Positions 16,505 to 24,719 of a stretch of DNA of 64,000 nt are shown piece by piece. Both the position numbers and the translations under genes were made by a program. Position 1 is the stretch's first letter; each line of letters opens with the position of its first letter. Under the pieces are notes generated by a model. That model ran no database searches, had not been told where the DNA came from, and saw nothing but the letters and a program-made list of their open reading frames with translations. The stretch is from Streptomyces sp. NBC_00775. Lineage in GTDB: Bacteria; Actinomycetota; Actinomycetes; Streptomycetales; Streptomycetaceae. The stretch spans positions 1,488,001 through 1,552,000 of the forward strand of contig NZ_CP108938.1 in NCBI RefSeq assembly GCF_036347135.1, read 5' to 3'.

Positions 16505-16540
16505 ACGGCCCGTCGGCTCCCAGGAAAGCCGACGGGCCGT
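16505..16540 (-). terminator. Terminator of the amino-acid ABC transporter operon
   Basis: A 14-bp perfect stem, ACGGCCCGTCGGCT / AGCCGACGGGCCGT, encloses an 8-nt loop 18 bp beyond the stop of the substrate-binding-protein gene. It should end transcription of the transporter operon before the GNAT remnant. Confidence 0.8.
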
Positions 16541-16557
16541 CAGAAGTGCTCCCGTGA

Positions 16558-17577
16558 TCAGGAGTTGTCGAGCGGAAGCCCGGCCGGGTTGACCTCGGAG
16601 GTGGTGACGGCCTCGTTGGAGAGGTTCCAGGCGGACAGCCACTTGGCGTACTGGCCGTTCTTGATCAGGTGGTTGATCGCGTCGGCGATCGGCTTGGCCA
16701 GCCCGCTGTCCTTCTTCGTGGTCGCCGCGATCAGGCCCTGCAGCGACGCGCCGGCGCCGGAGAACGTGCCCGCGCTACGCGTCGGGTTGGGCGACTTGGC
16801 TGTCTGTGTGACGTGGTAGGCGACACCGGGGTTGGCGGCGAAGTACGCGTCGATCTTCCCGCCGGTCAGCGCCAGATAGGTGCTGTTCTTGCTCGCGAAG
16901 TTCTTGACCGTGAGCTGCTTGCCCTCCTTCTTGAGCTTGGTCTGCCACTCCAGGAGGATCTTCTCCTGGTTGGTGCCGTTGTCGACGGCGACGGTCTTGC
17001 CTGCGAGGTTCTCGTAGTCGCCGTCGAAGTTCCATGTGCTCTTCTTGAGCACCTCGAAACCGACGTTGTCCTTGCGGTAGGAGGCGAAGTCGTACTTCTT
17101 CTTGCGCTCCTCGGTGTCGGTGATGTTGGCGAAGGCAGCGTCGAACTTGCCGCTGTCGATGCCGACGAACATGTTCTCCCAAGTGGCGTTCCGCAGCTCG
17201 GGCTTGAGGCCCAGAACCGCGGCGACCAGGCGGGCGAGGTCGGGTTCGGCGCCGGTGAGGGACTTCTGGTCCGTGCCGACGTACGCCAGGGGCGGGAAGC
17301 CGTCGGGCAGGGCGCCGACGCCGATCTCCAGTTTGCCGCTCCTGCGGACCGACGCGGGCAGCTCCGCGCTGATCGACTTCACCTCGGAGACCTTCAACTC
17401 GGCCTGCTTGGCGGCCCCGTTGGACAGCTGTCCCACGGTCACCGTGCCCGCGGTGTCGGTCGTCGTGGCGGCGTCGCTGTCGCCTCCGCAGGCGGCGAGC
17501 CCGGCGGCGAGCGAGGCAACGGCGGTGGCCGCGGTGATACCGCGTATCAGGCTGCGTCGGGAGAAGTACGTAGGCAT
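16558..17577 (-). CDS. Amino-acid ABC transporter substrate-binding lipoprotein
   Basis: This 339-residue solute-binding protein of the polar-amino-acid type (SBP_bac_3) starts with FSRRSLIRGITAATAVASLAAGLAAC, an Arg-Arg signal with a lipobox ending LAAC. The fold signatures are LEIGVGALPDGFPPLAYVG, LTGAEPDLARLVAAVLG, ITDTEERKKKYDFASY and KTVAVDNGTNQEKIL. It captures the ligand outside the cell for the permease and ATPase encoded upstream. Start 17577 is preferred over 17628 because it begins right at the signal peptide and is preceded by a GGACAG-like site. The ligand is inferred to be an S-containing amino acid from the flanking leader peptides. Confidence 0.88.
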   Translation of the reverse strand: MPTYFSRRSLIRGITAATAVASLAAGLAACGGDSDAATTTDTAGTVTVGQLSNGAAKQAELKVSEVKSISAELPASVRRSGKLEIGVGALPDGFPPLAYVGTDQKSLTGAEPDLARLVAAVLGLKPELRNATWENMFVGIDSGKFDAAFANITDTEERKKKYDFASYRKDNVGFEVLKKSTWNFDGDYENLAGKTVAVDNGTNQEKILLEWQTKLKKEGKQLTVKNFASKNSTYLALTGGKIDAYFAANPGVAYHVTQTAKSPNPTRSAGTFSGAGASLQGLIAATTKKDSGLAKPIADAINHLIKNGQYAKWLSAWNLSNEAVTTSEVNPAGLPLDNS

Positions 17578-17668
17578 GGCTGGCTGTCCTTTGTCCCTGG
17601 GTGAGGGTTGGCTGGGGTGAACCGGCAAGAGGGAGGCGCCCGTTGGAGCGCGTTGCTGAAAAGGGAGG

Positions 17669-18457
17669 TCAGAGCACCTTGCTGAGGAAGTCCCGGGTCC
17701 GCTCGTGCCGCGGGTGGTCCAACACCTGTGCGGGCGGGCCCTGTTCGACGACCTTGCCGTCGTCGATGAAGACGACCCGGTCGGCGACCTCGCGGGCGAA
17801 GCCGATCTCGTGGGTGACGATGACGAGGGTGGTGCCGCTGGTCGCCAAGTCCTTGATGACAGCCAGGACCTCGCCGACCAGTTCGGGGTCGAGCGCCGAG
17901 GTGGGCTCGTCGAACAGGATGATCCCCGGGCGCAGGGCGAGCGCGCGGGCGATGGCCACCCGCTGCTGCTGGCCGCCGGAGAGCTGGCGCGGGTAGGCGC
18001 CGGTCTTCTCCGCCAGGCCCACCCGGCCGAGGAGTTCGCGGGCCAGTTCCTGGGCCTCGGGCTTGGTCAGCTTCCCGGTGGCCACGGGCGCGGCGGCCAC
18101 GTTGTCGAGGACGGTCAGGTGCGGGAACAGGTTGAAGTTCTGGAAGACGAAGCCGATCCGGCTGCGCTGGCTCAGGATGGCGCGCTCGCTGAGCTCCTTC
18201 AGCCGCTCCCCCTGGCGTCGTACCCCGACCAGCTCACCGTTGACGCTGACGTAGCCGATCTCGGGCTTCTCCAGGTGGTTGATCACTCGCAGCAGCGTGG
18301 ACTTGCCGGAGCCGGACGGGCCGAGGATGACGGTGACCTCACCGGGCCGCACCGTCAGGTCGACGCCGTCGAGCACCCGGTGGGCCCCGTACCACTTGTG
18401 CACGTCATGGACCTCGAGCGCGGCCGGACTGACGTCGAGGGTCTGGGCGGTGGTCAT
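17669..18457 (-). CDS. Amino-acid ABC transporter ATP-binding protein
   Basis: This 262-residue ABC ATPase has Walker A GPSGSGKST (46-54), the Q-loop FVFQNFNLFPHLTVLDNV, signature LSGGQQQRVAIARAL, Walker B IILFDEPTSALD and H-loop VTHE. The overall sequence is of the GlnQ/TcyC polar-amino-acid type. It powers import with the adjacent permease and lipoprotein. Its ATG overlaps the permease TGA (ATGA, 18454-18457), indicating coupled translation; the binding-protein gene follows after 91 bp. Confidence 0.93.
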   Translation of the reverse strand: MTTAQTLDVSPAALEVHDVHKWYGAHRVLDGVDLTVRPGEVTVILGPSGSGKSTLLRVINHLEKPEIGYVSVNGELVGVRRQGERLKELSERAILSQRSRIGFVFQNFNLFPHLTVLDNVAAAPVATGKLTKPEAQELARELLGRVGLAEKTGAYPRQLSGGQQQRVAIARALALRPGIILFDEPTSALDPELVGEVLAVIKDLATSGTTLVIVTHEIGFAREVADRVVFIDDGKVVEQGPPAQVLDHPRHERTRDFLSKVL

Positions 18458-19434
18458 ACGGCGGCCTCCTTGCGCAGCCGGGCCCGCAGATCGCTGAGGC
18501 CGGTCCGCAGCTTCTGCAGCGGTGTCGGCGGCAGGGTGCGCGTGGCGCCCCGGGCGAAGTACCGCTCGACGTAGAACTGGACGACGGACACGGCGCTCGT
18601 GAGGATCAGATACCAGACGGTGGCGACCACCAGGAGCGGCACGATGTCGCCGGGATAGGTGCTGCCCATCGTCTGTACCGAGCCGAACAGGTCGAGCAGC
18701 GAGACGTAGAACACCAGGGACGTGCTCTTGATCAGGCCGATCAGCTGGTTGACGTAGTTGGGGGTGATGGACCTGAGTGCCTGCGGGAAGACGATCCGGG
18801 TGAACTGGTAGGTCTTCGGCAGGCCGAGCGCGGCCGCGGCCTCGTGCTGGCCCTGGTCGACGGAGAGGATGCCGCCGCGGACGACCTCGGCCGCGTACGC
18901 CGCCTCGTTGAGGCTGAGTCCGACGACAGCGACCGTCAGGTCGGTGGCGAGCCGCGACTCGTCGAAGGTGAAGAAGGCCGGTCCGAACGGCACTCCGATG
19001 CTCAACGTCTGGTACAGGGCACTGAAGTTGTAGAGGAAGATCAGGACGACGATCAGCGGTACGGAGCGGAACAGCCACGTGTACACCCAGCTCACCGCGC
19101 GCAGCACCGGGCTTCCCGAGAGCCGGGCGACGGCGAGCAGGATGCCGCCGAGCAGCCCCAACACCGCGCTGAGCGCGGCCGCTTCGAGGGTGACGACGAG
19201 TCCGTCGAGGATGGTCGGGCGCAGGAACCAGTAGCGGAAACGGTCCCACTGGTAGAACGGGTTGGTGGCCAGACCGTGGATGATCTGGGCGACCAGGACC
19301 AGGACGACGGCCGTGCCGATCCAGCGGCCGGGCCTGCGCAGCGGCAGCACTCGCTGAGCCGTGAGCGGCTTCGACGGGGAGTCGGCGGGCGGTGCCCCGG
19401 CGAGGGACACGGCGGCGCCAGGGGGTTCACTCAT
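18454..19434 (-). CDS. Amino-acid ABC transporter permease
   Basis: This 326-residue membrane protein has the HisM/GlnP-type permease core. It shows LVVTLEAAALSAVLGLLGG, YTWLFRSVPLIVVLIFLYN and the EAA coupling loop NEAAYAAEVVRGGILSVDQGQHEAAAALGLPKT. A long N-terminus with one extra helix precedes the domain. The ATG at 19434 (MSEPPGAAV) with GGAG upstream is preferred over the earlier in-frame codon at 19485. It is the first structural gene of the transporter operon and lies behind a Cys-rich leader peptide. Confidence 0.9.
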   Translation of the reverse strand: MSEPPGAAVSLAGAPPADSPSKPLTAQRVLPLRRPGRWIGTAVVLVLVAQIIHGLATNPFYQWDRFRYWFLRPTILDGLVVTLEAAALSAVLGLLGGILLAVARLSGSPVLRAVSWVYTWLFRSVPLIVVLIFLYNFSALYQTLSIGVPFGPAFFTFDESRLATDLTVAVVGLSLNEAAYAAEVVRGGILSVDQGQHEAAAALGLPKTYQFTRIVFPQALRSITPNYVNQLIGLIKSTSLVFYVSLLDLFGSVQTMGSTYPGDIVPLLVVATVWYLILTSAVSVVQFYVERYFARGATRTLPPTPLQKLRTGLSDLRARLRKEAAV

Positions 19435-19601
19435 GAGGGCTCCAGCGGAGAGGGACACCCCGGGGCATGGCGTACGCGACGGCACCGCGGCACGAAGGAG
19501 ACGGCTGCGGATGGCGGAGCGCGAGGAGACGCCGGTACCGGGGGCTGGGCGGGCAGAGGGCGCACCGCGGCGGCGGTGCGCTTCAGAGATTCAGAACGCC
19601 G

Positions 19602-19748
19602 TCAGCCTTGACAGCGGGCACAGCCCGGAGCGGTACACAGGGCGCTGTTGACGCGGAGCAGATCGACGCAGCGGTCGCCGCACAGCAGGACGCAGCCGCG
19701 GGGCCGCTGTGCGGCCTTCCTCGAAGCTGCGTGCATCGCCGTCTCCAT
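19602..19748 (-). CDS. Cys-rich putative leader peptide of the transporter operon
   Basis: A short ORF ends with GCVLLCGDRCVDLLRVNSALC followed by a Cys-containing tail. CVDLLRVNSALC matches the conserved core of actinobacterial sulfur-type leader peptides. At least six Cys codons cluster in the last 30 positions, ideal for sensing charged cysteinyl-tRNA. It lies 167 bp ahead of the permease start. The start shown is one of several in-frame ATGs (19820 and 19736 are alternatives). Confidence 0.6.
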   Translation of the reverse strand: METAMHAASRKAAQRPRGCVLLCGDRCVDLLRVNSALCTAPGCARCQG

Positions 19749-20020
19749 CGCTGGTTTCCGGCCGGTGAGCCAGGACTTGTCGCTGACACTCATGACCGAT
19801 CTGCGGCGTAAGTTAGGCACGCCCGCAAACCAATGTCAACGTGCACCGGCCCGGATGACCACGTGGTGAGACCGGGTGGACGCGTCCTTGACGGCTTCAG
19901 GGAGCGCACTGACACTGACGAGGACGGTCACGATTGTCAGCGCCTCAGCACGCGGGTTTTCCTTCGGTGGGGCAAGCGCGGTCTCGCGACTCGCGGGACC
20001 TGGAGGCGGGACCGGTGGGA

Positions 20021-20086
20021 ATGCACAGGAACAACCTGACGAGGCGCCTGCACATCGACTTGTTGCGGGTCTCCAGCGCGTACTAG
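20021..20086 (+). CDS. 21-residue putative leader peptide (RRLHIDLLRVSSAY)
   Basis: An ATG preceded by a purine-rich GGTGGGA encodes 21 residues ending LTRRLHIDLLRVSSAY. The RRLHIDLLRVSSA core is the same as in sulfur-type leader peptides, but the usual final Cys is replaced by Tyr before the stop. It ends 95 bp upstream of the glutathionyl-hydroquinone-reductase-like gene on the same strand and probably regulates it. It is too short for ordinary ORF calling. Confidence 0.65.
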   Translation: MHRNNLTRRLHIDLLRVSSAY

Positions 20087-20181
20087 TCCGGCCTCTTCGA
20101 GCCGTACGCAAGCGCAGTCACTCCGTTCCGCCGCGCCGCCCAAGAGGCGGCCGGGGCTTCGTCGTTCCCCCATGGAGAGTC

Positions 20182-20913
20182 ATGCCCAAGACCGTTTCGC
20201 GCGCTTCGACCACCGGCACGTCAGGCATGTGCACCCGCATCGGCGTCGGCGCCGCCGGTGGTTTCTACCCGGCGCCGCACCGCTATCAGCTGTACCTTTC
20301 CCTGAACTGTCCGCGCTCGCTGTGCCTTTCGATCACCCTCGGTCTGCTCGGTCTCGAGGACTCGGTCGCCACCACCGTCGTGGCACTCCCCACCGAGACA
20401 CCGGACGCGTGCGCCTCGCTGCGCAGCGCCTACGAGGCCACCTGGCACCGCTACGAGGGCCCGCTGACCGCGCCCGCGCTGTGCGACCGCTGGAGCGGAC
20501 GCATCGTCAGCAACCACACCCCCCACATCCTTCGCGATCTCGCGGGTCTCCTGACCGGCCACGACGAAGCATGCGTCCCGCTGCTGCACCCGCCGGCCCT
20601 CGCCGCGGACATCGACGCCCTGCGCGAACTCCTCGACCGGGACGTCACATCCACCGCTGGGCCGGCGGCCCGTTCGGCGACGCTGGATCTGCTGGACCGT
20701 CAACTCGCCACACATACCTACGTGTTGGGCGAGGGGCTGACCGCGGCCGACGTGGACGTCTGGGTGGCGCTCACTCATCTCGACGTACCCGACGCCCTCT
20801 CCCGGCACAGCCACCTTCGCGCCTATGTGCGCCGCCTCGCCGAGCATCCCGCCTTCCAGCGCGCCGCGTCCGTACGCCCGTCCCCCGAGCGGTCCGCGAC
20901 GGGCGTCGGCTGA
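20182..20913 (+). CDS. Glutathionyl-hydroquinone-reductase-like (GST C-terminal) protein
   Basis: This 243-residue protein resembles the ECM4/YqjG/XenA group. It shows RYQLYLSLNCPRSLCLSITLGLLGLED, where the NCP motif matches the catalytic Cys-Pro of YqjG (SLACPWA). It then has an all-helical GST-C domain ending with the family segment LGEGLTAADVDVWVALTHLDV. Such enzymes reductively remove thiol groups from conjugated hydroquinones. An actinomycete would lack glutathione and probably uses mycothiol, which is inference. The start at 20182 follows GGAGAG (20173-20178). The upstream leader peptide suggests thiol- or sulfur-linked control. Confidence 0.75.
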   Translation: MPKTVSRASTTGTSGMCTRIGVGAAGGFYPAPHRYQLYLSLNCPRSLCLSITLGLLGLEDSVATTVVALPTETPDACASLRSAYEATWHRYEGPLTAPALCDRWSGRIVSNHTPHILRDLAGLLTGHDEACVPLLHPPALAADIDALRELLDRDVTSTAGPAARSATLDLLDRQLATHTYVLGEGLTAADVDVWVALTHLDVPDALSRHSHLRAYVRRLAEHPAFQRAASVRPSPERSATGVG

Positions 20914-21064
20914 CCAGTACCTCCAGCTCGCGCGAGGGGCGGCCACCTCGCGCGGGCCGCGCTTGTCCGACCGAATCAGGCCGGAATAGTTGACGGAACT
21001 TGTCAGGTATTGCGGACAAGGTGGTGGACACAGAGACACAGCCACACTGCAAAAGAGGTCGGAC

Positions 21065-21940
21065 ATGGCACAGCACACAGTCGAATTCGAGGTGGCCGGT
21101 CCGTGGTCGCTGGACACGAGCCGGGAGTTCTGGGAGGAGATGGCACCGCTGGGCCCGGCCTCGGCGGCGGGCGGCGGCGGGGCGCTGCGCACGGTCTTCC
21201 ACGCCGACGCCGACTGGCGCCGTGTCGGCGCGGAGGTGACCCAGTACGGCAGCACGGCCCGGGTCGTGGTGGCCGGAGACGGCGATCTGGTGGCCGCCGC
21301 CGAGCAGGTGCGCCGCTTTCTGTCCCTGGACGTCGATGCCCGCGGCTGGCCCGGGGTCGCCGAGCGCGACCCCGTGATCGCCGAGGTCCAGGCCCGCTGG
21401 CCGGGCCTGCGGCCGTGCGGGTTCCACTCGCCGTACGAGGCCGCCGCCTGGGCGGTGCTGACCCAGCGCACGGGGATGACGTCGGCCAGGCGCATGCGTG
21501 ACGACCTCATCGCCCGCTACGGCACGGGCGGCGCGTTCCCCTCCCCCGAGGCCCTGCTCGGCCTGGACTACGAACTCCCCTGGCGCAAGACGGAATACCT
21601 GCACTCCGTGACCTACGCCGCACTCGACGGACTCCTCGACGGCGCCTGGCTGCGCGCCCTGAGCCCCGGGGAGGCCGTGCGGCAGGTCCAGCAGGTCAAG
21701 GGGCTGGGCGTCTTCTCCGCCGAGCTCGTCGTGCTGCGCGGCGCCGGCCATCCGGACACCCTGCCGACCCAGGAGCGCCGGCTGGAGGAGGAGGTCGCCG
21801 AGCGGTACGGGCCGGGGCGCGGCCTCACCGAGATCGCGGAGAACTGGCGGCCCTACCGCACCTGGGCCGCGCTGCACCTGCGTGTCCTGCGCGGCGAGCG
21901 GCTGGGTACGGCCGCCGTCCGCCCCGCACGGGCCGCTTGA
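21065..21940 (+). CDS. AlkA-like DNA-3-methyladenine glycosylase family protein, catalytic Asp not evident
   Basis: This 291-residue protein has the AlkA/HhH-GPD layout. An N-terminal alpha/beta part is followed by a helical core with FHSPYEAAAWAVLTQRTGMTSARRM and the hairpin VKGLGVFSAELVVLRG, then WRPYRTWAALHL as in AlkA. In E. coli AlkA the next loop is FLPDDYL, with the catalytic Asp; here it reads TLPTQERR, so that Asp appears lost. It may bind DNA without base excision or use another residue. The ATG at 21065 has AGAGG upstream. No operon partner was seen. Confidence 0.7.
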   Translation: MAQHTVEFEVAGPWSLDTSREFWEEMAPLGPASAAGGGGALRTVFHADADWRRVGAEVTQYGSTARVVVAGDGDLVAAAEQVRRFLSLDVDARGWPGVAERDPVIAEVQARWPGLRPCGFHSPYEAAAWAVLTQRTGMTSARRMRDDLIARYGTGGAFPSPEALLGLDYELPWRKTEYLHSVTYAALDGLLDGAWLRALSPGEAVRQVQQVKGLGVFSAELVVLRGAGHPDTLPTQERRLEEEVAERYGPGRGLTEIAENWRPYRTWAALHLRVLRGERLGTAAVRPARAA

Positions 21941-22132
21941 GAGACACGGAGGGGACGCTCGCCTGCGGATCCGCACGCGCACCGTGACTCACCTGTGCGT
22001 CAGGACACCGGCCCGGGCTCGAAACCGTAACCTGCGGCGACCGCGAACGAACATCAACTGGCTAGACTACGCACCCTCGTACACACGATCGCGCCACGTA
22101 CGAGCAAAGCCGTTCCCGAAGGGTTTCGACGC

Positions 22133-23293
22133 TTGATAGCCATCGAAGATGTCAGCAAGCGATACGCCGACGGCACGGTGGCCGTCGATCGCCTGTCTCT
22201 CCAGATACCGAACCACTCCATCACCGTTCTCGTCGGACCCTCGGGCTGCGGCAAGACCACCACGCTGCGCATGATCAACCGCATGGTCGAGCCGAGCAGC
22301 GGCACGATCCGGGTCAACGGTGAGGACATCCTGCGCCAGCCGGTCAACGCCCTGCGCCGCTCCATGGGTTACGTCATCCAGAACGCCGGGCTCTTCCAGC
22401 ACCGCACGATCCTCGACAACATCGCCACGGTGCCGCGGCTGCTCGGCTGGTCCAAGCAGCGCGCCCGGGCCCGGGCGGCCGAACTCATGGAACGGGTCGG
22501 CCTCGATCCGGGCATGGCCCGCCGCTATCCGTACCAGCTCTCCGGCGGCCAGCAGCAGCGTGTCGGTGTCGCCCGCGCCCTGGCGGCGGACCCGCCGATC
22601 CTGCTCATGGACGAGCCGTTCTCCGCGGTCGACCCGGTCGTCCGCCGGGGCCTCCAGGAGGAGTTGCTCCGTATCCAGGGCGAACTCGGCAAGGCGATCG
22701 TGTTCGTCACGCACGACATGGACGAGGCCATCACGATCGGCGACCGCATCGCCGTGCTGCGCACCGGCGGCAGGCTCGCCCAGTTCGCCGCCCCCGACGA
22801 GATTCTGTCGTCGCCCGCCGATGCGTTCGTGGAGGAGTTCCTGGGCGCCGACCGGGGCATCCGCGGTCTGTCGTTCCTGTCCACCCGCGACCTCGCACTC
22901 GACCGCTCCCGGGTCTTCCCCGTCGGCTCCGACTGGCAGGAGATCGCCGGGCGCGAGGGAACGCCGTCGCCCGTCCTGGTGACCGACGCCGACGGAAAGC
23001 CGCTGGGCTGGGCCGATCCCTCGGTGTGGGACGGTGACGTCCAGGCCCTGGAGCCGTACGGACAGGGCTTCGAGGTGGGCCGGGACTCGCTGCGGGTCGC
23101 TCTCGACCGGGCGGTGCTATCGCCCACCGGTCAGGCCGTCGCGCTGGACGCGGCCGGACGGGTCCTCGGAGTCGCGGGGCAGGAGACGGTCGCCGCCACG
23201 ATCCGCGCCGCCCGGCAGCGGCGGGCCGCCGACGCCGTGCCGCGCCCGGCGGAGTCTCCGCAGGGCCCGTCGCAGGCGAAGGCCGCGCGATGA
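22133..23293 (+). CDS. Betaine-type (OpuCA-like) ABC transporter ATP-binding protein
   Basis: This 386-residue ABC ATPase has Walker A GPSGCGKT (35-42), the Q-loop YVIQNAGLFQHRTI, signature LSGGQQQRVGVARAL, Walker B ILLMDEPFSAVDP and HDMDEA. A C-terminal extension of about 130 residues resembles the CBS-type regulatory tail of quaternary-amine transporters, though only one weak unit is visible. The start is TTG at 22133 and the protein begins MIAIEDVSKRY. It overlaps the first permease by ATGA. Import of glycine betaine or a related trimethylammonium compound is expected from the family. Confidence 0.9.
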   Translation: MIAIEDVSKRYADGTVAVDRLSLQIPNHSITVLVGPSGCGKTTTLRMINRMVEPSSGTIRVNGEDILRQPVNALRRSMGYVIQNAGLFQHRTILDNIATVPRLLGWSKQRARARAAELMERVGLDPGMARRYPYQLSGGQQQRVGVARALAADPPILLMDEPFSAVDPVVRRGLQEELLRIQGELGKAIVFVTHDMDEAITIGDRIAVLRTGGRLAQFAAPDEILSSPADAFVEEFLGADRGIRGLSFLSTRDLALDRSRVFPVGSDWQEIAGREGTPSPVLVTDADGKPLGWADPSVWDGDVQALEPYGQGFEVGRDSLRVALDRAVLSPTGQAVALDAAGRVLGVAGQETVAATIRAARQRRAADAVPRPAESPQGPSQAKAAR

Positions 23294-24006
23294 ACGGGTT
23301 CTTCGACATCCCGAGCGACCTGCAGAACAGTTACGCCGGCCTGATCTCCTGGCACATGCAGGAGGCCCTGATCCCGGTGCTCGTCGGTCTGTTGCTGGCG
23401 CTGCCGATCGGCCTGCTGTGCGTCCGCTTCAACTGGCTCTACCCGCCGGTCCTCTGGACGACCACGGTGCTGTACGCGATCCCGTCACTGGCCTTCTTCG
23501 TGGTGCTCATCGACTACACCGGGCTCAGCCGCCTCACGGTGATGATCCCGCTGTGTCTGTACAGCCTGGTGGTCCTCGTCCCGGCGGTCGTCGACGGCAT
23601 CCGCTCGGTGCCCGAGGAGACGATCGCCGCCGCGGCGGCGATGGGCATCGGCCCGGTACGCCGCTATTTCCAGGTCCAACTCCCCATCGCGGTACCGGCG
23701 ATCATGGCCGGACTGCGGGTGGCGACCGCCTCCAGCATCAGCCTGGTCAGCGTCGGCGCGCTGATCGGCAACCAGGGCGCGCTCGGCAATCTGCTGACCA
23801 CCGCGATGCTCTATCACCGGCCCGTCCTCGCTGTGAACTCGGTTGTCACCACCGCGGTCCTCGCGGTGCTGGTCGATGCGCTGCTCGTCCTGCTGCGCCG
23901 GGTGCTCACCCCCTGGCAGCCGCCCACCGGCCGCGGGGCCGGGCGCCGTACGTCCGTTGCGTCCACGACCGCGGGCGCGGCCCGCACCCCGGAGAGCGTC
24001 TCGTGA
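23290..24006 (+). CDS. Betaine-type ABC transporter permease 1
   Basis: This 238-residue OpuCB-like inner-membrane permease has SWHMQEALIPVLVGLLLALPIG near the N-terminus and the coupling loop RSVPEETIAAAAAMGIGPVRRYFQVQLPIAVPAIMAGLR. It pairs with the next permease. Start and stop overlap both neighbours by 4 bp, so all three genes are translated together. Confidence 0.92.
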   Translation: MNGFFDIPSDLQNSYAGLISWHMQEALIPVLVGLLLALPIGLLCVRFNWLYPPVLWTTTVLYAIPSLAFFVVLIDYTGLSRLTVMIPLCLYSLVVLVPAVVDGIRSVPEETIAAAAAMGIGPVRRYFQVQLPIAVPAIMAGLRVATASSISLVSVGALIGNQGALGNLLTTAMLYHRPVLAVNSVVTTAVLAVLVDALLVLLRRVLTPWQPPTGRGAGRRTSVASTTAGAARTPESVS

Positions 24007-24677
24007 ACGTGCTGAATTACATCCAGTCCTTCTTCTCCGACGGGTCCCACTGGCACGGCTACGACGGCATCCCGCAGCGTGTGTGGGAGCACCTCCAGTA
24101 CTCGGCGGCGGCGCTCGCCATCGCCGCGGCCATCGGCCTGCCCATCGGCCTGATCACCGGACACACCGGCCGCGGCGGCAACGCGCTGGCCTTCGTGGCG
24201 GCGGGGGCCCGGGCGCTGCCGACCTTCGGGCTGTTGGTGCTGATGTTCGTCTGGCTCGGCCTCGGCATCCTGCCCGTGATGATCCCGCTGGTGGTGCTGG
24301 CGGTCCCGCCGGTCCTCATCACCACCTACGAGGCGGTCCGCAATGTCGACCCCTCCCCCGTCGACGCCGCACGGGGCATGGGCATGGCGGAGGGGAGGAT
24401 CCTGCTCCAGGTCGAGGTGCCCGCGGCGCTGCCGCTGATCCTCAGCGGACTTCGCTCGGCGGCGATCCAGATCGTGTCGACCGCGACGATCGCGGCCTAT
24501 GTGGCCCTGGGCGGCGTCGGCCGCTACATCGTGGACGGCCTCTACCAGCGCAACTACGAGAAGGTGGTCGGCGGGGCCACGCTCACGGCGACGCTCGCGC
24601 TGCTCGTCCTCGTGCTGTTCTGGGCCGTGGGCCGGGTGACGGTGTCCCCGGGCGTGCGCAGGCGCCGCGCGGTCTGA
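24003..24677 (+). CDS. Betaine-type ABC transporter permease 2
   Basis: This 224-residue OpuCD-like permease has HLQYSAAALAIAAAIGLPIG, LPTFGLLVLMFVWLGLGILP and coupling loop NVDPSPVDAARGMGMAEGRILLQVEVPAALPLI. The GTG at 24003 overlaps the upstream TGA (GTGA), which sets the start. A strong terminator follows at 24689-24719. The substrate-binding lipoprotein is absent here and reappears at 29184, beyond the conservon genes. Confidence 0.92.
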   Translation: MNVLNYIQSFFSDGSHWHGYDGIPQRVWEHLQYSAAALAIAAAIGLPIGLITGHTGRGGNALAFVAAGARALPTFGLLVLMFVWLGLGILPVMIPLVVLAVPPVLITTYEAVRNVDPSPVDAARGMGMAEGRILLQVEVPAALPLILSGLRSAAIQIVSTATIAAYVALGGVGRYIVDGLYQRNYEKVVGGATLTATLALLVLVLFWAVGRVTVSPGVRRRRAV

Positions 24678-24688
24678 CGGCCGTACGG

Positions 24689-24719
24689 AACGGGGACGGG
24701 CTTCGAGCCCGTCCCCGTT
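24689..24719. terminator. Bidirectional terminator between transporter and conservon
   Basis: A perfect 14-bp stem AACGGGGACGGGCT / AGCCCGTCCCCGTT has a TCG loop and T residues at its right end. It sits between two converging genes and can serve both the permease operon and cvnD. Confidence 0.85.
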
